Source: Propionivibrio soli
Lineage (GTDB): Bacteria; Pseudomonadota; Gammaproteobacteria; Burkholderiales; Rhodocyclaceae
NCBI RefSeq assembly: GCF_025770765.1
Contig: NZ_JANZKY010000002.1
Coordinates: forward strand, 62,001-126,000
Reading direction: 5' to 3'
DNA length: 64,000 nt
Shown here: positions 9,822-18,846 of the stretch, piece after piece
Layout: each line of letters starts with the position of its first letter
Numbering within the stretch: the stretch's first letter is position 1
Notes under the pieces: model-generated
Databases searched by the model: none
What the model saw: the letters and a program-made list of their open reading frames with translations, nothing else
Told to the model about the DNA's origin: nothing
Program-made: the position numbers and the translations under genes

Positions 9822-10598
9822 ATGATCACGTTCACTTCGGCCGAACTGAACGCCCTGATCGCCGCGTTCGTTTTCCCCCTCGCACGCACGTTGTCGTTGC
9901 TTGTCGCCGCACCGCCCTTCAACAACGCTGGTCTGACCGGCCGCACCCGACTCATTCTCGGGCTGGCAATCACCTTTGCAATCGCCCCGGGTATCGACCA
10001 GGTGCCGGCCATCGAGCCGGCATCGGCAATGGGCCTGCTGATCATGGCGGAACAGATGCTGATCGGGTTCGCGATGGGTTTCTCGATGCGCCTTATTTTC
10101 AGCGCGGTGGATCTGGCCGGGAATATCTTCAGCACTCAGATGGGCCTCGGTTTCGCGACCAGCTACGACCCGATGTCGACCTCGCAAACCCCGGTGGTTT
10201 CTGAATTGATCGGCTTTCTGGCCCTGCTCCTCTTTCTGTCGATCGACGGGCATCTCATGGTGTTGTCGACATTGGCCGAAAGCTTCAATGTGTTGCCGAT
10301 CGGAGCCCTGCCGAAAAGCACTTCGTGGGGAAATATCGCGAACGCCGTAGCGATCGTATTCTCTGCGGGCTTGCTACTCGTACTGCCGATCATCGTCGCG
10401 CTACTGATCACCAACGTCGCGCTCGGCGTGCTCGGACGCGTCTCGCCGCAGCTCAACCTGATCGTGATTGGCTTTCCGGTGACAATTGCGCTGGGGTTCG
10501 CCGCGCTCTACGTCAGCCTGCCGTACTTGATCAATCCGTTCCTGGAGTTCTTCGAGATCGGGTTACGCTCAATGCTCGGCAACTTCGTGCTGAAGTAA
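9822..10598 (+). CDS. fliR: Flagellar export gate protein FliR
   Basis: FliR is the single-copy subunit that closes the FliPQR export channel. It is 258 residues from the ATG at 9822, with about six hydrophobic segments. Family marks include ARTLSLLVAAPPFNN near the N-terminus and FAMGFSMRLIFSAVDLAGN near residue 84. It ends the fliK-fliR run. The convergent lipoprotein gene stops only 7 bases beyond it, with no recognisable terminator hairpin between them. Confidence 0.96.
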   Translation: MITFTSAELNALIAAFVFPLARTLSLLVAAPPFNNAGLTGRTRLILGLAITFAIAPGIDQVPAIEPASAMGLLIMAEQMLIGFAMGFSMRLIFSAVDLAGNIFSTQMGLGFATSYDPMSTSQTPVVSELIGFLALLLFLSIDGHLMVLSTLAESFNVLPIGALPKSTSWGNIANAVAIVFSAGLLLVLPIIVALLITNVALGVLGRVSPQLNLIVIGFPVTIALGFAALYVSLPYLINPFLEFFEIGLRSMLGNFVLK

Positions 10599-10605
10599 GC
10601 GGTCG

Positions 10606-11124
10606 CTAACGTTCGCCACCGCGCACGAGTTGAATCGTGCCTTCCGAGACGCGATAAGGAAACGGCGTACTTGACTCGATACCTTCCGAGTAATCGAGCA
10701 GCTTATATCCCGTATAGCCTTTTTCTCGCTGCAATTGCAGAGCGCGCCGCTTCAGAATCTGATAGGCCTCCCCGTCGCCCCCGGTTCGGAAGTTCTTGGC
10801 ACGCAGTGAGAGGTGGAACGTTTCGTTCGGGAACGCGCGCTCCTTGATCGTCCAATTCGGCGCCAACGGGTCGTAAATGATATAGAGCAACGCGCTATTG
10901 GCATTGCTGAAGACTTCGCCAGGAAGCCCGAGCGCATTCACCGGGTGCCCAAATACCACCAGGGCGCCTGCCACCCCCAGCGTTTCGCCGCTGACCGATT
11001 GGTCGGGCGTCATTTTTACGGCGGGCTTGTTGTACGCGTCCCCCGATGAATCGACCGAGGTGACCGTCGTACAAGCGGCAAGTGTGTAAGCCGCCGCAGC
11101 GGTAATCAGAGCGCTTCGCGTCAT
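10606..11124 (-). CDS. Putative flagellar-associated lipoprotein coupled to flgL
   Basis: Family not recognised. It encodes 172 residues with a lipoprotein signal peptide and lipobox (TLAAC, Cys at about 18), so a lipid-anchored periplasmic or outer-membrane protein is predicted. The mature part has a Gly/Ala hydrophobic patch (GETLGVAGALVVFG), then a probable beta-rich domain (ALLYIIYDPLAPNWTIKERA; FHLSLRAKNFRTGGDGEAY) and a C-terminal VSEGTIQLVRGG. Its ATG is fused to the flgL stop as TGATG, so translation is probably coupled to flgL and a role in the flagellar envelope is likely (inference). Confidence 0.85.
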   Translation of the reverse strand: MTRSALITAAAAYTLAACTTVTSVDSSGDAYNKPAVKMTPDQSVSGETLGVAGALVVFGHPVNALGLPGEVFSNANSALLYIIYDPLAPNWTIKERAFPNETFHLSLRAKNFRTGGDGEAYQILKRRALQLQREKGYTGYKLLDYSEGIESSTPFPYRVSEGTIQLVRGGER

Positions 11125-12329
11125 CAGATGTAGTTGAACAGACTGAGTCCCATGATCTTCGCAAAGGAACTCTGCGCTGCCTCGAGTTGCAATTGCTGCT
11201 GCGAGTACTCGGAGATGGCTGCTGCATAATCGATGTCCTGCAGATCGGACAAGGTCGATTTGTATTGAAGTTCTAGCGCATCGGAGACATTGGTCAGCGA
11301 ACTCAATTCGCTGCGGCGCGAACCGATCGAGGACTGGACGGACGATACGTTCTCAAGGGCCAAGTTCAGGTTCTGCATTTCGGCATTGATGACGTTCCGT
11401 ACGGCGGCTCCAGCGGTCGGATTACCGGAGATATCGGTCGAGAATGCGGTCGCCAGATTCTGGATCGTGGTGAATAGGCTTTGTTCGGTACTCGGCTGAA
11501 CCGAGAAGGTATCGCCCGCGGCCGGCGTGCCGCTGATGGACAACGAGGTTCCGGGGATCGCCGTAATAGCGGCACCGGAGGTGTAGCTGTACGGACCAAG
11601 GACGGCCGATGTCGTCGTATCGGTCACCGTGAACTGCGTCGCGGTGGCGAAGGAAATCGAGTAATTGTGGCCCGTCCACGCCGTCGGGTTGGTTACCGAG
11701 CCTGCGCCGATTACCCCCGTGCCCGTGTTCGTGGTGCCGGCCGACATGGCGAAGGTGCCGTTTCCGGTCCGGATCGATTGAAAGATGTCGCGCCCCGAGT
11801 CGCTGACGGCAATTTGGCGGGACGCGCTAACCTGAAGCAGCCGTTGCCCGTCGTCACCAATGTACTGAACTCCGCCGCTGGAGAGCTTCTGAAATGGCTG
11901 GGTGCTGCCTTGGTATCCCGAAAACAGGTAATACCCGTTTGCGTCCTTGCTGTTTGCCACACCGAAGAGAAACTCGAACTGACTCTGCAGTGTTTGAGAG
12001 ATGAACTCGCGTTCGCTGTCGGAGTACGACGCATTGCCTCCGGCGACCGTCTCCTCCATGACGTACTGAATGCTGTCGACAACCGATTGCAGGCGGTCTT
12101 CTTCGAGAGCCAACTGGCTCGACGCATTTGCCTGATTGTCGGAGTACTGCGCGTTGACGGCCATCGACTGTTTGGTCAGAACCACTTGCGCCGCGGCGAC
12201 CGGGTCGTCTTTCGCAGACAGGAACCGCTTTCCCGATGAAAGCTGGTTTTGAATTTTGTAGAGGTTCGCCTGGCCGTCCATGATACTCGACGAACCCGAA
12301 TCGTAGATCTGGCTGGTGCTGATTCGCAT
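11124..12329 (-). CDS. flgL: Flagellar hook-filament junction protein FlgL (HAP3)
   Basis: FlgL joins the hook to the filament. It is 401 residues. The flagellin-like N-terminal helix is clear (MRISTSQIYDSGSSSI; NQLSSGKRFLSAKDDP), as is the C-terminal helix ending in KIMGLSLFNYI. Residues about 200-285 hold a Thr/Gly-rich insert (TNTGTGVIGAGSV ... ISGTPAAGDTFSV) that resembles inserts in FlgK. It lies 9 bases downstream of flgK and is coupled to the lipoprotein gene. Confidence 0.96.
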   Translation of the reverse strand: MRISTSQIYDSGSSSIMDGQANLYKIQNQLSSGKRFLSAKDDPVAAAQVVLTKQSMAVNAQYSDNQANASSQLALEEDRLQSVVDSIQYVMEETVAGGNASYSDSEREFISQTLQSQFEFLFGVANSKDANGYYLFSGYQGSTQPFQKLSSGGVQYIGDDGQRLLQVSASRQIAVSDSGRDIFQSIRTGNGTFAMSAGTTNTGTGVIGAGSVTNPTAWTGHNYSISFATATQFTVTDTTTSAVLGPYSYTSGAAITAIPGTSLSISGTPAAGDTFSVQPSTEQSLFTTIQNLATAFSTDISGNPTAGAAVRNVINAEMQNLNLALENVSSVQSSIGSRRSELSSLTNVSDALELQYKSTLSDLQDIDYAAAISEYSQQQLQLEAAQSSFAKIMGLSLFNYI

Positions 12330-12338
12330 AACGCCCCC

Positions 12339-14354
12339 TTAGGCGATTTCCAGGATCGAGTCGAAAAGCTGCGATGCGATCTGCAGAATCTTCGCTCCCG
12401 CCTGGTAAGCTTGCTGGTACTGAAGCAGGTTCACCGCTTCTTCATCCAGATTGACGGCCGATACCGAATTGCGTGAATTCTGAGCGTCCTTGAGCAGCGT
12501 CGTTTGGGCCGTAAGGATCGTATCGACCTCGTTCGCCTTGTTCCCCACCGAACTCACAACTTGAGCAAACACGGTCGCATAGCTGGCGGTATTGCCGGCC
12601 ATCGTCTTGCCCGTTTGCAGCTTCGATAACAGCAAGGCATTGCGGTTATCCTTCGTTCCGTTGGTGTTCTTTGAAATGGTGAACGTATCGCCATTCTGGA
12701 CTGCACCGCCGATCTCGAAACTCATCCCTCCAAACGTCATTGTGGCGCCGCTCGTATAGGGCACGGTTCCCGACGCGTATGAGGTAGTCACGCCGTTGGC
12801 CGTTACGGTAACAGGATAAGACGAGAAACCGGTGAAGCCGCCCCCCGCACTGCTGTAGGTCAACGTGACCGGCGATCCCGCAGCGGGGGCCGTGTAGCCG
12901 GTCGCCACACTGCCAGCCGAAATCGTCGCCGTACCCGTATTCGATGTGCCTGCCTCTGTACGAATGGGTGCCGCCGCTGCGATGTAGCGGACATCGGAAC
13001 TGATAGCGTCGTTGACGTCGATGCTCTGTGCAGTGTACCGGGTGGGCTGAATCAAGTAGCTCGAACCCGCCGCAAACGTCCCCGTGGCGGCAATCGTGAA
13101 CCCCTGTGGCCCCTGGGTGCTGGCAGCAACGGCGGCGTTAAGCGCCGCTACGTTGGCGCCGGTCCACGTTACGTTGTCCGACAGGCGAGTGAGCGTAAGC
13201 GCCGTTCCATTGTAATCGAGGCGGTAGTCGCTGCCCGTCAGATCTGTGTAGAAAGCGCCATCCGCACCGTACGAGGCGTTGGAGAAACTAGCGGAAACCT
13301 GCGCCGAGCCGGTCGGATTGCTTGTGTTGGCAATGACCGTGGGCGAACCGATGTTGAAAAAGTTGGAGACGAAACCCGCATCGCCGCTGATATTCCCAAG
13401 CAGATCTTGGCCTAACGCGTGCTGGGCATTGAATGTATAAGCGAGTGAAACCGCGATCCGTCCCAGTTCGTTTGCCGCGTCATCCAGCGTCTCGGAGCGA
13501 TACAGCAGCGTTCCGCCCAGAGCGCCTCCCGTAACGACCGATTCAGGGAGTTCAAGCGCCCCGGAAGCCGTCACAACGCCAACCGTCAATCTGGACGGAT
13601 CCGTCGAGGAGGTCACGGCCGTCAACTTGGTTGCCTGCGTCCCGACGACGAGTTGTTGTCCATTACCGAAATAAACGTTGTAGGAGCCGTTGGTATTCGT
13701 CGTCGTCTTGACGCCGATAAGCTTGTTCACCTCGGCAATAAGCTGATCGCGCTGATCGTACAGGTCGTTCGGTTGCTGATTGTTTGCCGCCTGAGCCGAA
13801 ATGATTTGCTGGTTCAGTTTGGCGATCTGATCCGCATACGAATTGATCGATCCGACATAGCTCTGGACCTGGCTGTTGATACTTTCATATTGCGCGTCGA
13901 GTTTCGAGTCGATCGTCTGAAATCGGGCGACGAGCGTTTCAGCGGCGGACACCATCGTCTGCCGGGCGGTGGTCGACGACGGGTTTGCGCTAACCGCATC
14001 AACCCCGGTAAAAAAACCGCTCAGCGCATTGGAAAGCGCGGCATCGGAATCCGAAAGCAGACTATCGAGGTTGCCGATGGCACTCGCATACGCGTCGAGC
14101 TTACTCACGGTCGACTGCGCCGAATTGACTTGGTTGGAAAGGAAGGAGCTGTAGACCCGCTCGATCGAGGTGACATGGGCCCCCTGACCGACGTATCCGG
14201 CCCCCGTCAGCGTTGCGATGTTGGCGGCCTGGAGGATGCGTTGGCGGCTGTAACCTTCAGTATTGGCGTTGGAAATGTTGTGCGACGTCGTCGCGAGCCC
14301 AAGTTGCGCGACCTGCAAGGCCGAAACGCCGACACCAAAAACTCCGGATCCCAT
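12339..14354 (-). CDS. flgK: Flagellar hook-associated protein FlgK (HAP1)
   Basis: FlgK is the first hook-filament junction protein. At 671 residues it is longer than the enteric form. The N-terminal rod/hook signature SHNISNANTEGYSRQR (about 28-43) and C-terminal NLLQYQQAYQAGAKILQIA are intact. The centre has two insert domains: one near 355-440 (YRLDYNGTALTLTRLSD ... SYLIQPTRY) and one near 465-575 (SNTGTATISAGSV ... GDTFTISKNTNG). The 79-base gap upstream holds a possible sigma-28 site. Confidence 0.96.
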   Translation of the reverse strand: MGSGVFGVGVSALQVAQLGLATTSHNISNANTEGYSRQRILQAANIATLTGAGYVGQGAHVTSIERVYSSFLSNQVNSAQSTVSKLDAYASAIGNLDSLLSDSDAALSNALSGFFTGVDAVSANPSSTTARQTMVSAAETLVARFQTIDSKLDAQYESINSQVQSYVGSINSYADQIAKLNQQIISAQAANNQQPNDLYDQRDQLIAEVNKLIGVKTTTNTNGSYNVYFGNGQQLVVGTQATKLTAVTSSTDPSRLTVGVVTASGALELPESVVTGGALGGTLLYRSETLDDAANELGRIAVSLAYTFNAQHALGQDLLGNISGDAGFVSNFFNIGSPTVIANTSNPTGSAQVSASFSNASYGADGAFYTDLTGSDYRLDYNGTALTLTRLSDNVTWTGANVAALNAAVAASTQGPQGFTIAATGTFAAGSSYLIQPTRYTAQSIDVNDAISSDVRYIAAAAPIRTEAGTSNTGTATISAGSVATGYTAPAAGSPVTLTYSSAGGGFTGFSSYPVTVTANGVTTSYASGTVPYTSGATMTFGGMSFEIGGAVQNGDTFTISKNTNGTKDNRNALLLSKLQTGKTMAGNTASYATVFAQVVSSVGNKANEVDTILTAQTTLLKDAQNSRNSVSAVNLDEEAVNLLQYQQAYQAGAKILQIASQLFDSILEIA

Positions 14355-14378
14355 GAAAGTTCTCCTTTTCCATCCTCT

Positions 14379-14405
14379 TCTACGGCATTTTTGCCGGATT
14401 ATTAA
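14379..14405 (-). promoter_or_regulatory. Possible weak sigma-28 promoter of flgK
   Basis: On the minus strand TTAATAAT, an 11-base spacer, and GCCGTAGA resemble the FliA consensus (TAAAGTTT-N11-GCCGATAA). The -35 matches only 4 of 8 bases. The region also contains the short inverted repeat CGGCA/TGCCG. Position just upstream of flgKL fits late-class expression, but the match is weak. Confidence 0.3.
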
Positions 14406-14433
14406 GGACGGCTGAGTGTAAAGACGGAAAAAA

Positions 14434-15402
14434 CTATCCGAACAAAGCCTGCCGTAACGCGGTCCCGTTAATGATCCGGTTCAACTTATCGGCATACATC
14501 GGGTCGGTCGCATAACCCGCTTGTTGCAGAGAACGTGCGAATTCAGCGCCGTTTTGCTGACCGACGACGCCTGCATAGCGCGAGTTTCCGCGCAGCAGGC
14601 TGGCATAGTCTTGGAATGCCTCGTAATACGAGTTGTAAGCCCGGAACTTCTCTTTGACCGCCTGGGCCACGCCATCAACGTACTCGGTGGTCATTACCTC
14701 CACAGAGGCCCCCGACCAACCGCGCCCCGCTTTGATACCGAAGATGTTGTATGTCGGCGAACCGTCCGCCTTGCGGATCTCGCTCTTGCCCCAGCCACTT
14801 TCGAGAGCCGAATGGGCGACGAGGAAGTGCGGCGGAACACCGAGTGTGTTGGCAGCTTCCACGGCATGCGGCCATACGCGGTTGACGAACTCCCGGCCAC
14901 TCGCCGGTACTTCCATTGGGGCCGAGTTTCCGCGATTTCCTTCGGAAGTTGTGCCGCGATAGCGTTGTGCGCCGGTACCGGCAAAGGCCGCGGCAGAAGT
15001 TGCCGGGATATCGTGAGCGAGTATTTGCTGCAGTGTTCTCTGTGGCGTGTCGATTTGTTCCAACGGATTCTTGGTCGAACCGCCACTCGGCGAAACAAGA
15101 TTGCGCCCAAGTTGCTGCTCGATCATCCGCGCGAAGCCCAGTTTTCCCTGCGAGGAAAGCGTCTGGGCCAGCTGCTGGTCGAGGATCGACGAGTAAAAGC
15201 GAGTCTGATCGCTGTCCAGCAGGCCGTCCTGCGGCGTCGCGTCGCGCATGCTCTTCATGACCATCTGCAGCAGCATGCCTTCGAATTCTCGCGCCGCTTG
15301 CTTTAGACCCGCTTGCGGGTCTTGCTTCACCTTCAGGCGCAAGTCCGCTGATGTCTTCGTATCAAGGACAAAACGATTCGCGTTAAGGGTTTCGGCTCTC
15401 AT
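14434..15402 (-). CDS. flgJ: Flagellar rod assembly muramidase FlgJ
   Basis: FlgJ caps the growing rod and opens the peptidoglycan for it. It is 322 residues with both classic parts. The N-terminal rod-binding domain is at about 35-100 (AAREFEGMLLQMVMKSMRDA; DQQLAQTLS). The C-terminal glucosaminidase-type domain runs from about 160 (GREFVNRVWPHAVEAANTLG; HSALESGWGKSEI with the catalytic-type Glu; YNIFGIKAG; FRAYNSYYEAFQDYASLL). It lies between flgI and flgK in the usual order. Confidence 0.96.
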   Translation of the reverse strand: MRAETLNANRFVLDTKTSADLRLKVKQDPQAGLKQAAREFEGMLLQMVMKSMRDATPQDGLLDSDQTRFYSSILDQQLAQTLSSQGKLGFARMIEQQLGRNLVSPSGGSTKNPLEQIDTPQRTLQQILAHDIPATSAAAFAGTGAQRYRGTTSEGNRGNSAPMEVPASGREFVNRVWPHAVEAANTLGVPPHFLVAHSALESGWGKSEIRKADGSPTYNIFGIKAGRGWSGASVEVMTTEYVDGVAQAVKEKFRAYNSYYEAFQDYASLLRGNSRYAGVVGQQNGAEFARSLQQAGYATDPMYADKLNRIINGTALRQALFG

Positions 15403-15434
15403 GAGCCCGAATCGAGCAAGTTCTGCGCCAGATG

Positions 15435-16550
15435 CTAGATGATTTCGAGATCAGCCCGCAACGCCCCTGCGGCTTTCATCGCCTGCAGAATCGAGAGCAA
15501 ATCCTGAGGGTTGGCGCCAAGGGCGTTGATCGCCTTGATCACTTCCGCGAGATTCGCGCCAGCTTTTACCGGCATCAGCGCACCGCCGCCTTGCCGAATC
15601 GAGATATCCGCCTGGGTGGTGGCCACCGTCTGCCCCGCGGATAGCGGATTCGGCTGACTAACCTGCTGTTCGGCGTTCACCACCACAGAGAGCGAGCCGT
15701 GGGCGACAGCGCAGGACTCGATGGTCACCATCTGATTCATCACCACGGACCCGGTACGCGGATTGACAATGACCTTGGCCATCGACTTCGTCGGGCGAAC
15801 CTCTAGGTTCTCGACGCGTCCCATGAACGCTACCCGGGCGTTCGCTTCTTCCGGTGCCTGCACGCGGACGACACGGCCGTCGATCGCTTCCGCGGTACCG
15901 CCGCCCATCTCGCGATTGATCGCCTCGACGACGCGCTGCGTCGTCCCGAAATCCGTGCTTTCCATTTCGTAATGCACGAACGGTCCCTGCCCTAGCAAGG
16001 TGGGAACTTCGCGCTCTACGGTGGCTCCGCCGACAATGCGGCCGGCGAGCAGGTGGTTGATGACCGCGCGGCTGCCACCCGCGGACGCGCCAGCGCCGCC
16101 GACCATCAGATTCCCTTGGGCCTGAGCGTACACCTGGCCATCGGCGCCCTTGAGCGGCGTCATGACCAACGTACCTCCCCGCAAGCTCTTGGCGTTGCCC
16201 ATTGAAGACACGGTGACATCGATCGGCTGGCCGATGCGCGCAAACGGCGGCAGGCTGGCGGTAACCATCACAGCGGCGACGTTCTTCAACTGTAACGACT
16301 GGGTTGTCGGCAGTGTTGTGCCGAGCTGGGCCAGCATGTTGATGATGCTTTGCGTCGTGAATGGCGTCTGGGTGGTTTGGTCGCCCGTCCCATCGAGGCC
16401 AACGACGAGCCCGTACCCAACAAGCTGGTTATTGCGTATTCCCTGGACCGAAGCCAGATCCTTGATGCGCTCCGCCTGCGCGCTGCCGCTGATCAGCGGC
16501 AAACTGCAACAGGCAACGATTGCCAGGAGCTTGAAGAACTTGCCGGTCAT
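15435..16550 (-). CDS. flgI: Flagellar P-ring protein FlgI
   Basis: FlgI builds the periplasmic P ring around the rod. From the ATG at 16550 it has 371 residues with a Sec signal peptide ([19 protein letters not shown], cut after SAQA) followed by [20 protein letters not shown], a hallmark FlgI mature start. [14 protein letters not shown] and the [20 protein letters not shown] region also fit the family. This start was chosen because it begins the signal peptide behind AGAGG. An alternative at 16574 would add 8 residues; longer forms would run into flgH. Confidence 0.96.
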   Translation of the reverse strand: MTGKFFKLLAIVACCSLPLISGSAQAERIKDLASVQGIRNNQLVGYGLVVGLDGTGDQTTQTPFTTQSIINMLAQLGTTLPTTQSLQLKNVAAVMVTASLPPFARIGQPIDVTVSSMGNAKSLRGGTLVMTPLKGADGQVYAQAQGNLMVGGAGASAGGSRAVINHLLAGRIVGGATVEREVPTLLGQGPFVHYEMESTDFGTTQRVVEAINREMGGGTAEAIDGRVVRVQAPEEANARVAFMGRVENLEVRPTKSMAKVIVNPRTGSVVMNQMVTIESCAVAHGSLSVVVNAEQQVSQPNPLSAGQTVATTQADISIRQGGGALMPVKAGANLAEVIKAINALGANPQDLLSILQAMKAAGALRADLEII

Positions 16551-16578
16551 ACTCGTTTCAACCTCTTTTTCCATTGGC

Positions 16579-17241
16579 TCAGAATGGCAGCACCGACATG
16601 AAGAACCGCGCCAACCAACCCATGATTTGGGCTTCACTGATCGCGCCGGTTTCCTTGTATTCGATGCGTGCATCGGCAACGTTCGCCGAACTGATCGTGT
16701 TCGCCGTGCTGACGAAGTAAGGATTCACCACCCCGGACAACCGGATGTACTCGGTGCCGTGCCCGATGGAAACCTGTTTTTCGCCGGAAACGAGCAGGTT
16801 GCCGTTCGACAAGACTTCGATGACGGTCACCGTAATGTTGCCCGTAAAGATATTGTTCGCTGCCGCATCGCCTTTGCCGGCCAACGAGTTTTCGCTTTCG
16901 GCCGACAAGCCGATACCTTGCAGCGACTTTCCAGGGAGTCCGGTGATCGTTGGGATGCTGGCACTCGCGCTCGTTGCACGGCTTACATTCGTGTTCGACT
17001 TGGTGGAGGCCGAAGTGGTCTCCGCGATGATGATCGTCAGCGTGTCGCCGACGTAGCGCGCACGGCGGTCTTCGAACAGGGAGCGCGAGGTACCCGCCTG
17101 ATAGATGCTGCCGCTAGCGACCGCACCCTCGCTCCGAGAGACCGGCCGTGCCGTCATCGGCTGATGGACGTTCGTTGGCGGCACCGTGTTGCACGCCGCC
17201 AACGTTACCGCCACCATCCCCAACCAGATAATCCTATTCAT
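16579..17241 (-). CDS. flgH: Flagellar L-ring lipoprotein FlgH
   Basis: FlgH is the outer-membrane L-ring lipoprotein. It is 220 residues with a lipoprotein signal and lipobox VTLAAC (Cys about 17). Family motifs follow: [25 protein letters not shown] (about 58-75) and [21 protein letters not shown], with the C-terminal [11 protein letters not shown]. It sits between flgG and flgI with short gaps. Confidence 0.96.
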   Translation of the reverse strand: MNRIIWLGMVAVTLAACNTVPPTNVHQPMTARPVSRSEGAVASGSIYQAGTSRSLFEDRRARYVGDTLTIIIAETTSASTKSNTNVSRATSASASIPTITGLPGKSLQGIGLSAESENSLAGKGDAAANNIFTGNITVTVIEVLSNGNLLVSGEKQVSIGHGTEYIRLSGVVNPYFVSTANTISSANVADARIEYKETGAISEAQIMGWLARFFMSVLPF

Positions 17242-17250
17242 AAACCGCTT

Positions 17251-18033
17251 TCACAACTGCGTCAGGCGGCCGAGCATTGCGTCTGACGTTGAAACAACCT
17301 TCGAATTGAGCTCGTACGCGCGCTGCGTCTGGATCATGCTGACCAGTTCCTCCGCGACGTTCACGTTCGAGGTTTCCACGTAGGTCTGAAGAAGCGAGCC
17401 GGCTCCGTTCGTACCCGGAGTATTCGGCGTCGGCGCGCCGCTTGAGGCCGTTTCCAGGAACAGGTTTTCGCCGATGCTTTGCAGACCGCCGACGTTGGCA
17501 AAAGTCGTTACCTGCAGCGTTCCCACTTGGGTCGGTGCTGTCTGCCCGGCCAGCACGACGCTCACCACGCCGTCCTTGGCGATCGTCACCGAAGTCGCGT
17601 TCGACGGGATCGTGATGCTTGGTTGAACCTGATAGCCGCTTTGGGTTACCAACTGCCCCTGGTTATCCCGTTGCATCGAACCATCACGTGTATAAGCAGT
17701 CGTCCCGTCCGGCAACAACACTTGCAGGAAGCCGGAGCCATCGATCGCCACGTCGAGCTCGTTGCCCGTTTGTTGCAGCGAACCTTGCGTGTGGATGCGC
17801 GCCGTGGATACCGGCCGCACGCCGGTTCCGAGTTGAAGCCCGCTGGGCAATTGCGTCGATTGCGACGATTGCGCGCCCGGCTGGCGCAGGTTCTGGTAAA
17901 GCAGGTCTTCGAAAATTGCGCGCGAACGCTTGAAGCCGTTCGTGCTGCTGTTGGCCAGGTTGTTGGCGATCACGTCCAGGCTCGTCTGCTGCGCATCGAG
18001 GCCGGTTCGGGCAATCCAAAGGGAACGAATCAT
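17251..18033 (-). CDS. flgG: Flagellar distal rod protein FlgG
   Basis: FlgG forms the distal rod. It is 260 residues, the canonical length. The N-terminus [20 protein letters not shown] and the rod signature [20 protein letters not shown] are typical, as is the C-terminal [20 protein letters not shown]. The 27-base gap to flgF shows no promoter. Confidence 0.97.
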   Translation of the reverse strand: MIRSLWIARTGLDAQQTSLDVIANNLANSSTNGFKRSRAIFEDLLYQNLRQPGAQSSQSTQLPSGLQLGTGVRPVSTARIHTQGSLQQTGNELDVAIDGSGFLQVLLPDGTTAYTRDGSMQRDNQGQLVTQSGYQVQPSITIPSNATSVTIAKDGVVSVVLAGQTAPTQVGTLQVTTFANVGGLQSIGENLFLETASSGAPTPNTPGTNGAGSLLQTYVETSNVNVAEELVSMIQTQRAYELNSKVVSTSDAMLGRLTQL

Positions 18034-18059
18034 CGTCGCGTTTCCTGATATGTCGAAGA

Positions 18060-18800
18060 CTAGCTCATCGAGAGAATTTGATTGGCTCGGGCAGCGTCGG
18101 TATCAGCCGTCTGCAGCATCTTGATTTGCATCTCGAACTGCCGGGAGAGGCTGATCAGGTTGACAAGCGAATCCACCGGATCAACGTTGCTGCCTTCAAG
18201 CGTTTCCGACGCCAGCTTGACGTTTTCATCGACGCCCGCCGGCTCGCCGTTGCGCGTCCGGAAAAGCCCGTCATCGCCGCGAACCAGTTCGTTCTCGGGT
18301 GGATTAACCAGCTTGATACGGCCCACGGCGTTCACGTTGTTCGGCGTACCGTACGCCGGAATGGCGGAAACGGTGCCGTCTGCGGCGATCGCGATCGTGT
18401 TGTCCGGTGGAATCGTGATCGGCCCACCGTCACTCAGTACGTTCAGGCCGCTTGCCGTCTGAAGGATGCCGTTAGCGTTGATCTGCAAATTCCCGGCCCG
18501 CGTATACGCTTCGCGTCCGTCGGCGCCCTCTACCGCGATCCATCCGGCGCCCTGTACCGCCACATCGAGCGGGCGGCCAGTAGCCATCATGGGCCCCTGG
18601 TCGAAAATATCGGCTACCGAAGCATCAACGGTAAACGCCCGCGTCGGCATACCCTCGCCACGGACGGGAACCGCCCGGAACTGGTGCTCCATCGCCCGAT
18701 ACCCGATCGTCGACGCGTTGGCGAGATTGTTCGCAATCCCGGACTGCTTGAGAAAGGCGTGCTTGGCCCCCGTCATCGCCGTGTAGATCAGTCGATCCAT
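18060..18800 (-). CDS. flgF: Flagellar proximal rod protein FlgF
   Basis: FlgF is a proximal rod subunit related to FlgG. It is 246 residues. It begins [20 protein letters not shown] and carries the rod signature [18 protein letters not shown]. The C-terminal [20 protein letters not shown] is the usual end helix. It is placed between flgE and flgG with 46- and 26-base gaps. Confidence 0.97.
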   Translation of the reverse strand: MDRLIYTAMTGAKHAFLKQSGIANNLANASTIGYRAMEHQFRAVPVRGEGMPTRAFTVDASVADIFDQGPMMATGRPLDVAVQGAGWIAVEGADGREAYTRAGNLQINANGILQTASGLNVLSDGGPITIPPDNTIAIAADGTVSAIPAYGTPNNVNAVGRIKLVNPPENELVRGDDGLFRTRNGEPAGVDENVKLASETLEGSNVDPVDSLVNLISLSRQFEMQIKMLQTADTDAARANQILSMS

Positions 18801-18846
18801 GCCACCTGCCCCTTGTTATCCGTTACCAACAACATGGCCCCTACGA

